Source of the DNA: a virus
Strand: one strand, 5' to 3'
IMG/VR virus record: IMGVR_UViG_3300048507_001022
Span: 1-61,690 of that record
DNA: 61,690 nt
Position 1 is the stretch's first letter. Each line of letters starts with the position of its first letter. The position numbers were made by a program, and so were the translations under genes. The notes below the pieces were generated by a model, which saw only the letters and a list, made by a program, of their open reading frames with translations, was not told the DNA's origin and ran no database searches. Positions 54,131 through 60,760 of the stretch are shown piece by piece.

Positions 54131-54660
54131 TTAAAGAAATAACCGACATAGATTCTTTTGATAAAGCTGTAGAAGAATGGAATAACGATACAAATCTTTC
54201 TTTTTGGCAAGAGCTAGGGGTCGAACAAAAACATAATTTTAATGCAGACTCTATAGAAACGAGATTCAGGCTTATGTTCTTGCAAAGTCTAACGAACCCA
54301 AAACAAGAAGAAAAAATTAAACTATGGTCTTACGAAGAAGATGGAAAAAGCATAGCTGGATGCGCTTTCTCGGAGAACTATAACTTTCTTATGGGAGAAA
54401 ATGTTCTACAAGAAATGTTATGGCAATTCAATGGTAAATTCGCAAAGACTTACAAAGAAGTAAAAATATTAAATCTTTTATTAAAACATGCTGAAGAATA
54501 TGCTCGATCTAAAAAATTAGATTCAATTATTATTGGCAGAGACCCAAGATTGCACAAACCATTTATGAATAACAAGATAGAAATCAAAAATTACTATACA
54601 AACCAAGACTATACAGCATTTAGTGTGTTTTATATTAAATCTTTGAAAAATAAATCTTGA
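54127..54660 (+). CDS. Possible GNAT-type acetyltransferase, 177 aa
   Basis: The centre has a GNAT-like order: strand KIKLWSYEEDGKSIAGCAF, loop, then YKEVKILNLLLKHAEEYARSKKLDSIIIG, comparable to the helix and strand that hold acetyl-CoA. The Q/R-x-x-G-x-G/A pyrophosphate loop is not clear, so binding is uncertain. It is a soluble protein translated with GMP reductase (ATGA overlap). Alternatives include an unrelated small phage protein; treat as tentative. Confidence 0.55.
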   Translation: MIKEITDIDSFDKAVEEWNNDTNLSFWQELGVEQKHNFNADSIETRFRLMFLQSLTNPKQEEKIKLWSYEEDGKSIAGCAFSENYNFLMGENVLQEMLWQFNGKFAKTYKEVKILNLLLKHAEEYARSKKLDSIIIGRDPRLHKPFMNNKIEIKNYYTNQDYTAFSVFYIKSLKNKS

Positions 54661-54685
54661 CATTATTGACTTTATATACTATAAT
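54657..54685 (+). promoter_or_regulatory. Consensus sigma-70 promoter, leaderless start at 54693
   Basis: TTGACA (54657-54662), exactly 17 bases, TATAAT (54680-54685), then 7 bases and the ATG at 54693. Both hexamers are perfect consensus, the strongest promoter in the window. It overlaps the end of the preceding gene. Confidence 0.9.
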
Positions 54686-54692
54686 CAATCAC

Positions 54693-54869
54693 ATGAACGG
54701 TAAAACATCTAAACAAATTAGAAAAATTTTAAACTTTGACCCGAACAGTTCGGAATCAACACAAAAGCGAGTTTATTCTCGCGCTAAAAAACAATATAAT
54801 AAACTTAGTAAAGCAGCTAGACCTGTATTTTTACAAGAGCTACAAAACCTATACAATCAATCAAATTAA
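54693..54869 (+). CDS. Small basic protein, 58 aa
   Basis: The ATG at 54693 is fixed by the promoter. The protein MNGKTSKQIRKILNFDP... has a predicted helix-rich, Lys/Arg-rich composition (STQKRVYSRAKKQYNKLSKAARPVF) compatible with nucleic-acid binding. It is the first gene behind the best early promoter, so it may be among the most abundant early proteins. Function unknown. Confidence 0.65.
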   Translation: MNGKTSKQIRKILNFDPNSSESTQKRVYSRAKKQYNKLSKAARPVFLQELQNLYNQSN

Positions 54870-54871
54870 TT

Positions 54872-55237
54872 ATGAGTAATCAAACAAACGATAACCAAGA
54901 ATCAAAGTGGCGCAGTAGAGAGCTTGGAGCTCTTTGGGTGCGAAGCGGTAAAAATCAAAAGTACCTATCAGGTACAGTAAACATCGAAACGATGCCAGGC
55001 GTAACAGAAGCTCTAAAAGTTGTTGTTTTCACCAACAAGGGTCGAGACAAAAATGAAAGAGCTCCTGATTATGTTATTTACCGATCAGAAGATCAACAGC
55101 AAGACGTTGGAGCGGTCGCTCAACAAGCAGCGCAAGAAGTTCAATCTTCTCAATCTACAGAGGTTACTGCGCAAGCAGAAGCTTCCGCCCAAGCAAAAGT
55201 ATCAAAGGATGAAGACATTCCTGAGGAGCTTTTCTAA
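54872..55237 (+). CDS. DUF736-like protein with SSB-type acidic tail, 121 aa
   Basis: Residues ~17-70 (ELGALWVRSGKNQKYLSGTVN...VVVFTNKGRDKNERAPDYVIYRS) match DUF736, small beta-rich proteins often next to plasmid and phage replication genes. A Gln/Ala linker follows, and the final 10 residues (KDEDIPEELF) imitate an SSB tip. This may bind the same partner as SSB and the 185-aa protein. It is 2 bases after the 58-aa gene. Function is inferred. Confidence 0.72.
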   Translation: MSNQTNDNQESKWRSRELGALWVRSGKNQKYLSGTVNIETMPGVTEALKVVVFTNKGRDKNERAPDYVIYRSEDQQQDVGAVAQQAAQEVQSSQSTEVTAQAEASAQAKVSKDEDIPEELF

Positions 55238-55249
55238 TAAAAGTTAAAA

Positions 55250-55435
55250 ATGGAGAAACAATTCTGGCATAGCAAAAAGTTCTGGGCAGCGTTAATTGCT
55301 GCGGGTGTACCTGCTCTAAATCACTTTTTAGACTTAGGAATGACTCAAGATATTGTCACACAAATTGTAGGGCCAATCGTGGCTTATATTTTAGGGCAAG
55401 GTCTTGCGGATCTAGGCAAGAATAAAAACAATTGA
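55250..55435 (+). CDS. Small membrane protein, holin-like, 61 aa
   Basis: HSKKFWAALIAAGVPALNHFL is a short membrane segment, and a second one (DIVTQIVGPIVAYILGQGLADLG) follows, with a charged C-terminus. Such two-helix proteins of ~60 residues occur as holins or holin-like proteins in phages. No endolysin gene is visible in this window, so lysis function cannot be confirmed; an alternative is a membrane effector. It ends 14 bases before the tmRNA. Confidence 0.6.
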   Translation: MEKQFWHSKKFWAALIAAGVPALNHFLDLGMTQDIVTQIVGPIVAYILGQGLADLGKNKNN

Positions 55436-55449
55436 TCTTTAACAGTTTA

Positions 55450-55817
55450 TGGGCGTGTACTGGATTCGATTTAAATTGAATTTGTATACTGCAAGTAGGA
55501 GTGTGTCTGGCTCCTAAAAAAGGCACAAAAAATTACATGGCAAAAATCTTAGTCGTGTCGAAAGCTTCGCTCCAAAAAGCGAAGTTTTCGCTTTGGCAGC
55601 ATAACGTCTGTCACCTCGCACCTCTTGACGCAGATAGAGAGATTGCGGGGTCATCAATCTGCAAAACAGAAAAAGTTTTCTTGAATCACAAACTGTAAAT
55701 AATTGAAACAAGAAGTTGGATGTTAATATCATAACTATAAAAAAAATTAACTAAACTTGTAGATGTATATTATTGAAGATTTAAAGACGCGAGAATCGAA
55801 GCTCGCCGCGTCCACCA
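55450..55817 (+). ncRNA. ssrA: Phage-encoded tmRNA
   Basis: The 5' GGGCGTG (55450-55456) pairs with CGCGTCC (55807-55813) ahead of A-CCA, and CTGGATTCGA follows, the conserved tmRNA 5' block. The 3' end has the T-arm GCGAG...CTCGC and the ACTAAACTTGTAGA stretch typical of tmRNA. PK1 is readable (AGGAG/CTCCT with GTGTC/GGCAC). Twelve bases after it, GGC at 55539 is the resume codon with U and A at -5 and -4. The tag begins GKNLSRVESF, ends KSEVFALAA, and stops at TAA 55602-55604 (21 residues). It releases stalled ribosomes and marks products for ClpXP. Confidence 0.92.
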
Positions 55818-55830
55818 TTTTTTAATAAAA

Positions 55831-55980
55831 ATGAAAAACTTAAAAACTCTAAAGAAAAAAATATATAAACTCAATGTTCTTAGAAAAAGCTCTGAGCGCT
55901 CGCTAAAACTAGCGAAGGCTCATCTCGCAAAATATAAAAGAAAAAATAAAATTGAGCGCAACCAAAAAAATAATTTTTAG
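55831..55980 (+). CDS. Small very basic protein, 49 aa
   Basis: ATG 55831 begins a 49-codon frame immediately after the tmRNA (MKNLKTLKKKIYKLNVLRKS...). About one third of residues are Lys or Arg. It overlaps the following frame by 29 bases. The start has no Shine-Dalgarno sequence. It could bind nucleic acid or simply be a small early product; coding status is likely but not proven. Confidence 0.5.
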   Translation: MKNLKTLKKKIYKLNVLRKSSERSLKLAKAHLAKYKRKNKIERNQKNNF

Positions 55981-56398
55981 AAAATCCGCAAGAATACCTT
56001 TTTATGAAATTTTAGATAAGTTTCATGAAAATTTTGTAGATTGCTTTCTATTAACAGGCGTAACAAAAAATAACGCTGATCTAGAAGAAATACCATTTAC
56101 AAAACATCCAGACTATTCATTAGATTTCTATAAAATTTTAGTAGGTGGACTTAAAAAGTTTAAGCCATCGCTTGTATGTAGATTGCAAGAAGAAAAATAT
56201 TTAGAGCTTGAATGTTTATATTATAATTTTGGAGAATACGAAGGAGAAAATCAAGTGTACATGATACAAAATGTTATGAATTGGACTAATAAAAATGATT
56301 TTTGTTGCCAAGTATGCAATCTTTCATTGCGAGATATTGATCTAATAGAAACATTCTGGACTTCTTCGAAGCTTCATGGCTTTACAAAATACGAATGA
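55952..56398 (+). CDS. Unknown early protein, 148 aa
   Basis: Not recognised. The only suitable start in frame is TTG 55952, inside the end of the 49-aa gene; an internal start would lose a well-formed N-terminus (TKKIIFRKSARIPFYEIL). It contains CCQVCNLSL (Cys pairs at ~121-126, incomplete for a zinc site) and alternating aromatic residues. It ends ATGA-coupled to the next small gene. Confidence 0.55.
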   Translation: MSATKKIIFRKSARIPFYEILDKFHENFVDCFLLTGVTKNNADLEEIPFTKHPDYSLDFYKILVGGLKKFKPSLVCRLQEEKYLELECLYYNFGEYEGENQVYMIQNVMNWTNKNDFCCQVCNLSLRDIDLIETFWTSSKLHGFTKYE

Positions 56399-56589
56399 GT
56401 TCAAGACAAGAAAGAAGAGAACCGTGGAAACTTTCTTATCAAAAACGGAAGAGTGTTTCTAAAAAATTCAAAGACACAGAAATTGAAATACAAAAAGCAA
56501 AACAATCTCAAGATTGGACAAAAGTTAAAAGATTAAAATATATATTAAGAAAAGTATGGTGGGGAATAAAAAGATATAAAAATAAATGA
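56395..56589 (+). CDS. Small basic protein, 64 aa
   Basis: A highly basic helical protein (SSRQERREPWKLSYQKRKSVSKKF...). It overlaps the previous stop by 4 bases and the next start by 4. No homologue is recognised. Likely to bind nucleic acid or an acidic host factor. Confidence 0.55.
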   Translation: MSSRQERREPWKLSYQKRKSVSKKFKDTEIEIQKAKQSQDWTKVKRLKYILRKVWWGIKRYKNK

Positions 56590-56888
56590 AATTATTAAAA
56601 ATAATAAAAGATTTTTTCTTTAAAACAAAACAAAAGAAAGCAAACTTTTCAGTTTTATTTTTGACCGCGCTCAAAGATCAAATTCATTTTAAAAAAATTG
56701 ACAACAAGAGCGTCCCCGAAGAACTCTCAGCGCAAGAATGGAATAAAATTTTAGACAAGATCTGGTATGCGTTTGCGGCATTAGATAGAGGTTCAATTTT
56801 AAAATCGCCTCGAAAACGAAAGCTTAGAGAAGCGAATATCAACGAGGGTATGGAACTATTTAAAAAATATTACAAACAATTAAAATAA
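56586..56888 (+). CDS. Unknown early protein, 100 aa
   Basis: N-terminal ~40 residues are basic and hydrophobic, followed by SVPEELSAQEWNKILDKIWYAFAALDRG and KSPRKRKLREANINEGMELF. This looks helical and compact, like small phage proteins of unknown role. It sits in a row of four short genes, the first joined by 4-base overlaps. Confidence 0.6.
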   Translation: MKLLKIIKDFFFKTKQKKANFSVLFLTALKDQIHFKKIDNKSVPEELSAQEWNKILDKIWYAFAALDRGSILKSPRKRKLREANINEGMELFKKYYKQLK

Positions 56889-56890
56889 TT

Positions 56891-57085
56891 ATGACCGACG
56901 AAGAACACGAAGAAATCGAAGACGATGACGATGAATATGAAATGACTTTTGATCCAGACGAAGCATTGATCTTGGCTGTTAATGAAGTGAATGAACTTAA
57001 AGATTTAGTTGAAGATCAAAAGAGTGAAATAGAAAAGCTCAAAGGGGACGTATCTTTTCTTCTTAAAAATTATAAAAAGCCTTGA
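56891..57085 (+). CDS. Acidic coiled-coil protein, 64 aa
   Basis: The first 25 residues are nearly all Asp or Glu (DEEHEEIEDDDDEYE), then a heptad coiled coil (VNELKDLVEDQKSEIEKLKGDVSFLL). The highly acidic head may mimic DNA or bind basic host factors. It starts 2 bases after the previous gene. Its last codons overlap the next early promoter. Confidence 0.6.
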   Translation: MTDEEHEEIEDDDDEYEMTFDPDEALILAVNEVNELKDLVEDQKSEIEKLKGDVSFLLKNYKKP

Positions 57086-57110
57086 CATTATATATTTTCT
57101 ATGGCATAAT
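57082..57110 (+). promoter_or_regulatory. Sigma-70-type promoter, leaderless start at 57119
   Basis: TTGACA (57082-57087), 17 bases, CATAAT (57105-57110), then 8 bases to ATG 57119. It starts the RuvB-like operon. Confidence 0.82.
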
Positions 57111-57118
57111 AGTGTCAT

Positions 57119-57391
57119 ATGAAAAAAGTATCATTAAACAAAGATGGAACTCCCCGCAAACGCCGTAATTCAGGCAAAAAAGGCGGTTCAACTATTGTTT
57201 CCTTGTCGATTGACGAGATCTTAGAGCTCGCATCACAAGAAGTATCTTGTATCCCCGTAAGTCAAGATTGGGTCAAAGGAAGGCTTTATGCAAACTACCT
57301 TGCAAACAAAAAAGTTTCCCATGATTTTTCTGAATTACAATCAGCAGAAGACAAGATTGAATATGCAATAACATCTTTTGATAATGAATAA
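57119..57391 (+). CDS. Small basic protein, 90 aa, leads the RuvB-like operon
   Basis: A Lys/Arg-rich N-terminus (KKVSLNKDGTPRKRRNSGKKGGS) precedes a helical acidic domain (SIDEILELASQEVSC, FSELQSAEDKIEYAI). The N-terminal tail resembles DNA-binding tails. The gene overlaps the RuvB-like ATG at 57384 by 8 bases, so it may assist the ATPase. Function unknown. Confidence 0.62.
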   Translation: MKKVSLNKDGTPRKRRNSGKKGGSTIVSLSIDEILELASQEVSCIPVSQDWVKGRLYANYLANKKVSHDFSELQSAEDKIEYAITSFDNE

Positions 57392-58310
57392 TTATTTTTC
57401 TCATTTAATAGGTCAAGATAACGTCAAGAAAAAGTTAAACTTTTATCTTAAAGCTTATCACGCAACAAGTGTTTGTCCGTTCCTCAACTTAGTAGGAGCA
57501 AAAGGTCTCGGCAAAACTTTGTTTGCAAAAGAATTCGCGAAGAATCTTAACAATAAAGACGGCAGCAAGCGACCATTTTTAGAATTAAATTGCTCTACGA
57601 TCAAAAACAACGAGCAATTTTTTGAACAAATTTTTATTCCATTGATCATGAATAATGAGATTACTATTCTGTTTGATGAAGCGCATGCTTTGCCTAAAGA
57701 TTTAACGATGGCTTTTCTGACTATTTTTAATACAGAAAAAACCAACACAAAAGAATTTGTTTATGACGATCAGACATTTACTTTTGATTTCACGAAGCAA
57801 ACTTTTATTTTTGCTACGACAGAAAGTGATAAATTGTTTCCTCCATTAAAAGATAGGCTTAGTACAGTTGATTTTGAACAATACTCTTCTAATGATCTTT
57901 CAGATATTATTAAGCTTAACTGCGAAGGAATTAACTTTAGCGAAGACGCTCTAAATGCACTATCCCTAACTGTTCGCGGTAATGCTAGAAATGCAGTTAT
58001 GCGTTCAAAAGAAATTGTTTTGTATTGCGAGTCAGAAAATCAAAATACGTTTACTATGGCAGATTATAATAAACTTACTGACTTGTTGGGCATTCTTCCT
58101 CACGGAATTACATGTACAGAAAAACAAATTCTACAGATTTTAGATGACAGAGGTAGCTGCAAACTACAAACTCTTTCTGCTGTGACAGGCTTAAGTCCTA
58201 CTTCTCTCAGAAGAGATCACGAAGTGTATCTTTTGAGAAAGAATTTTATTCAAATAGATGGAGAAAGAAAAATTACAAATTTTGGTAAAACACTCATTCA
58301 ATCAATATAA
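57384..58310 (+). CDS. RuvB-like AAA+ branch-migration ATPase, 308 aa
   Basis: The ATG at 57384 (MNNYFSHLIGQDNVKKKLNF) corresponds to RuvB's G-Q-x-x-x-x-x-x-L start. Walker A is GAKGLGKT (38-45), Walker B ITILFDEAHAL, sensor I IFATTESDKLF, and LKDRL carries the arginine finger. The C-terminal ~75 residues (LQTLSAVTGLSPTSLRRDHEVYLL...FGKTLI) form a winged-helix domain as in RuvB. The family moves Holliday junctions; here it may act with the resolvase-like protein at 59484. No RuvA is seen. Confidence 0.8.
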   Translation: MNNYFSHLIGQDNVKKKLNFYLKAYHATSVCPFLNLVGAKGLGKTLFAKEFAKNLNNKDGSKRPFLELNCSTIKNNEQFFEQIFIPLIMNNEITILFDEAHALPKDLTMAFLTIFNTEKTNTKEFVYDDQTFTFDFTKQTFIFATTESDKLFPPLKDRLSTVDFEQYSSNDLSDIIKLNCEGINFSEDALNALSLTVRGNARNAVMRSKEIVLYCESENQNTFTMADYNKLTDLLGILPHGITCTEKQILQILDDRGSCKLQTLSAVTGLSPTSLRRDHEVYLLRKNFIQIDGERKITNFGKTLIQSI

Positions 58311-58311
58311 T
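58282..58311 (+). promoter_or_regulatory. Weak promoter-like element before 58317
   Basis: TTGGTA (58282-58287), 18 bases, TATAAT (58306-58311), then 5 bases to ATG 58317. The -35 box is poor but the arrangement copies the leaderless pattern. It overlaps the end of the RuvB-like gene. Confidence 0.4.
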
Positions 58312-58316
58312 ATAAT

Positions 58317-58511
58317 ATGACAGAACAAACAAAAAAAACAGTATATGTGGTCACACGAAATTCCAGAAGAATTGAAGAACGCAATTATGCCTCCAAAGAA
58401 GATGCTGAATCTCGAGCGCAGCAATTAGTTACAGTGCTGAAAACATGGAAAGACCCAGATCAGAATAAAGTTCGCGTAGTTAAAACAGATCGTCCTACAA
58501 AAATCAGATAA
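58317..58511 (+). CDS. Small unknown protein, 64 aa
   Basis: A short charged protein (KTVYVVTRNSRRIEERNYAS...) with a beta-alpha pattern: strand, helix (KEDAESRAQQLVTVLKTW), strand (NKVRVVKTDRPTKI). No family recognised. Its stop overlaps the next gene's start by one base (TAATG). Confidence 0.62.
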   Translation: MTEQTKKTVYVVTRNSRRIEERNYASKEDAESRAQQLVTVLKTWKDPDQNKVRVVKTDRPTKIR

Positions 58512-59023
58512 TGGATTCTCTTCCTACCCAAGAACAGTTTCTTTCTTTTGAAGAAATGGCCAAGAAAAAAGGTTATTCGCCTGAATATGTTGGTAGAAAA
58601 AATGAATACAAAAGTGTTTCTCACATCTTCAAGGCAAAAGGAAAAGATGGAAAACCTATCTTCTTGAGATTTGATTTGAAGAAAGCTAAAAATCTAAAGC
58701 AAAATCAAGACTGGATTTGGATTGAGTTTAAAAACTCTGAAGGAGAAAATGGGTGGATTCACGGCGATTCTCATTTTGTAGCTTTCGAAAGACAAAAAGA
58801 TTTTGTTATAGTTAATCGATCTGAGCTTCTATCATGGTTAAGTTCTGGAGAAAAAATTCGGTATGATTTACCTTTTGTGTCTCTAGCTAAAAAAGCTAAA
58901 TACAGAATATATAAACGCGCAGGAAAAAAAGATGAAATTACTCAAATTCATTTTAAAGATTTGAAAAAATTAGAATCTTTTCAAGTGTGGAATAAAGAAT
59001 ATGCCGAACCAGATCAAATTTGA
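58511..59023 (+). CDS. Possible nuclease-like protein, 170 aa
   Basis: The centre WIWIEFKNSEGENGWIHGDSHFVAFE contains E-x-K followed by an acidic and His residues, the order seen in some PD-(D/E)xK nuclease folds. FVIVNRSELLSWL and a basic C-terminal part (LAKKAKYRIYKRAGKKDEI) follow. A first catalytic Asp is not evident. It lies between the RuvB-like ATPase and dCMP deaminase, so a recombination role is conceivable. It overlaps the deaminase gene by 23 bases. Function remains tentative. Confidence 0.55.
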   Translation: MDSLPTQEQFLSFEEMAKKKGYSPEYVGRKNEYKSVSHIFKAKGKDGKPIFLRFDLKKAKNLKQNQDWIWIEFKNSEGENGWIHGDSHFVAFERQKDFVIVNRSELLSWLSSGEKIRYDLPFVSLAKKAKYRIYKRAGKKDEITQIHFKDLKKLESFQVWNKEYAEPDQI

Positions 59024-59468
59024 TCTAACTTATCTTAAAATGGCTCGAACTTGGGCATCTCTATCTCAAGCCAATAGAAAAAAAGTTGGATGCTTGATAG
59101 TGAAAGATGGAATGATTATTTCGGATGGTTATAACGGAACACCAAAAGGTTTTGATAATTCTTGCGAAACAAGTATCATGCCAGAATCTATAGCTCCAAA
59201 TGATTTAAATATGCATCCACCAAATGCGTTGATAACCAAACCCGAGGTTTTACATGCAGAAAGTAATGCTATCACAAAGCTCGCCAAATCAACTCAATCT
59301 AGCGTTGGTGCTACATTATATACCACAGCTTCGCCATGTATTGACTGCGCTAAATTGATTATACAATCTGATATACATAGAGTTGTTTATGATGAGCTAT
59401 ACAGGGATTCCAAAGGAATTGATTTGCTTAAACAGGCAAATGTTATAGTTGAAGCTTGTAATATTTAA
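59001..59468 (+). CDS. Deoxycytidylate (dCMP) deaminase
   Basis: Zinc-site motifs are intact: HAESNAI (His and catalytic Glu) and PCIDCAKLII (P-C-x-x-C). RKKVGCLIVKDGMIISDGYNGTPKGFDNSCE is the family N-terminal region with the G-Y-N-G-T-P substrate loop. It converts dCMP to dUMP, the thymidylate precursor, and dUTPase lies two genes downstream. Starting at 59001 gives 155 residues, a normal size; M at 59040 would cut the first helix. Confidence 0.9.
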   Translation: MPNQIKFDLTYLKMARTWASLSQANRKKVGCLIVKDGMIISDGYNGTPKGFDNSCETSIMPESIAPNDLNMHPPNALITKPEVLHAESNAITKLAKSTQSSVGATLYTTASPCIDCAKLIIQSDIHRVVYDELYRDSKGIDLLKQANVIVEACNI

Positions 59469-59483
59469 TTTACTATTATCGAC

Positions 59484-60050
59484 ATGATCGAAAGTATACT
59501 AATTATAATTATATTAGCTTTATGCTACAAACTTTATGGGCGCGAGGCAGAAGATGACAATTTTGAATTAGATGATTTGCGAAATGAAAATGAGTTTTTA
59601 AAATTAAAAATCAATGAACACACAGTAGAATCAAAAGGTAGAGAAGATAATTTAACGAAGATTATTAATGAACTACAAACATCTATTCCAAAAGATAGAG
59701 AAGATTTCGAGAAAAGAAACGGCCTTCAAGCACAACAGATAAAAGAGCTTGAGGAAAAGCTCGATAGTGAGACTGAGGCTCGCAAGAAAGTCCTTTCTCA
59801 AAAGAAGAGCGGGGAAGTTAGACTTGGGCATATAGCGGAGACCCTAGCCCCCTTCTTGGATCAATTTGAATTTGATCCAGAGAGATGTTCCTTTATGGGT
59901 AAACCAATTGATTATATATCATTCGGAGATGATGAGATAACTTTTATAGAAGTAAAAAGCGGTAACGCACAATTAAATCAAAGACAAAGACAAATTAAAA
60001 AATTAGTAGAACAAAAAGCAATATCATGGAAAGAAGTAAGGATAAAATAA
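59484..60050 (+). CDS. Membrane-anchored Holliday-junction-resolvase-like endonuclease (Endonuc_Holl type), 188 aa
   Basis: Residues 2-18 (IESILIIIILALCYKLY) are a membrane anchor and ~25-110 a coiled coil. The C-terminal 75 residues are a PD-(D/E)xK core: GHIAETLAPFL (Glu), FMGKPIDYISF (Asp), FIEVKSGNAQLNQRQRQI (E-x-K and Q/R motif). This matches the family of endonucleases related to archaeal Holliday-junction resolvases. It could resolve recombination intermediates produced with the RuvB-like ATPase, possibly at the membrane. A weak TTGAAG / TACTAT pair stands upstream. Confidence 0.75.
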   Translation: MIESILIIIILALCYKLYGREAEDDNFELDDLRNENEFLKLKINEHTVESKGREDNLTKIINELQTSIPKDREDFEKRNGLQAQQIKELEEKLDSETEARKKVLSQKKSGEVRLGHIAETLAPFLDQFEFDPERCSFMGKPIDYISFGDDEITFIEVKSGNAQLNQRQRQIKKLVEQKAISWKEVRIK

Positions 60051-60466
60051 AAGTAAAGTTTAAAAAATTAAACAAACGCGCAGAAATCCCTTTTTACTCA
60101 AAAGATGGAGATGCGGGAATGGATTTAATCGCTACAACACTAGTTCGTACAGGCAAGTTTTCTGAATACGGTACAGATTTGGCCGTAGAGATACCTAGAG
60201 GGTATGCAGGATTGCTTTTTCCTAGATCCAGCATATCAAACACAGATCATTTTTTAAGAAACTCTGTAGGCGTTATTGATTCAGGTTATAGAGGAGAAAT
60301 TAAACTAAGAATGAGCATTCCGGCTTTAGGAGAAAAAGAATATCTCATGGGAGACAAAGTGGGTCAATTGGTTATCATTAAACTTCCTTGGGTGGAAGTC
60401 GAGGAAGCTGATGAACTTTCAGATACTGATCGTGGAGAAGGTGGATTTGGAAGTACAGGAAATTAA
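60026..60466 (+). CDS. dut: dUTPase (dUTP pyrophosphatase)
   Basis: All five trimeric dUTPase motifs are present in order: DAGMDL (I), PRSSIS (II), GVIDSGYRGEI (III), VGQLVI (IV) and RGEGGFGSTG (V), in a 146-residue protein. It hydrolyses dUTP to dUMP and PPi, keeping uracil out of DNA. The start overlaps the resolvase-like gene by 25 bases, so translation is probably coupled. PPi is presumably consumed by the pyrophosphatase at 61159. Confidence 0.95.
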   Translation: MERSKDKIKVKFKKLNKRAEIPFYSKDGDAGMDLIATTLVRTGKFSEYGTDLAVEIPRGYAGLLFPRSSISNTDHFLRNSVGVIDSGYRGEIKLRMSIPALGEKEYLMGDKVGQLVIIKLPWVEVEEADELSDTDRGEGGFGSTGN

Positions 60467-60476
60467 ATTTTAAGTC

Positions 60477-60505
60477 TTGACATTAAGCCTAATTTATGAG
60501 ATAAT
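60477..60505 (+). promoter_or_regulatory. Sigma-70-type promoter, leaderless start at 60512
   Basis: TTGACA (60477-60482), 17 bases, GATAAT (60500-60505), then 6 bases to ATG 60512. It begins 11 bases after the dUTPase stop. Confidence 0.82.
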
Positions 60506-60511
60506 ACTAGC

Positions 60512-60760
60512 ATGTTCAATATTAAATCAAAGTTAAAAAACAAAGTTATGAAAAATCAAGATCAACGTTATTTCGTAGTATATAAGAATGCAGAAGACGA
60601 GGTTAAGACTTATGAAATTGGTCGCCCTCAATTAGCAGATTCTTTTGGAAACAAGGAAGAAGAAAGAAACAATATTGGATTCAAGGCTTTTTGCTTTGGT
60701 CGCCAAGAATTTCGCTCTTTTCGTCACGACAGAATTGTTTCTCTAACACGAGCATCGTGA
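60512..60760 (+). CDS. Small WYL-like protein, 82 aa
   Basis: The ATG at 60512 is fixed by the promoter. A basic N-terminus (NIKSKLKNKVMKN) leads to RYFVVYKNAEDEVKTYEIG and FKAFCFGRQEFRSFRHDRIVSL. The last segment resembles the final strands of WYL domains (Y-C-x-x-R-x-x-R-x-F-R-x-D-R-I), though the W-Y-L triplet itself is absent. WYL domains sense ligands or nucleic acids in regulators. Here it stands alone, without the usual HTH. Tentative. Confidence 0.55.
   Translation: MFNIKSKLKNKVMKNQDQRYFVVYKNAEDEVKTYEIGRPQLADSFGNKEEERNNIGFKAFCFGRQEFRSFRHDRIVSLTRAS

Noticed and set aside
55550-55559. TTAGTC-GTG as tmRNA resume site, resembling E. coli UAGUC-GCA
   Set aside because: That frame would have no stop for about 48 codons and no ALAA end. 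The GGC at 55539 has the right spacing from PK1, U and A at -5 and -4, and leads to FALAA-stop.
55501-55732. Open frames on both strands within the tmRNA
   Set aside because: They overlap the tmRNA, whose structure explains the sequence; their products have no family resemblance.
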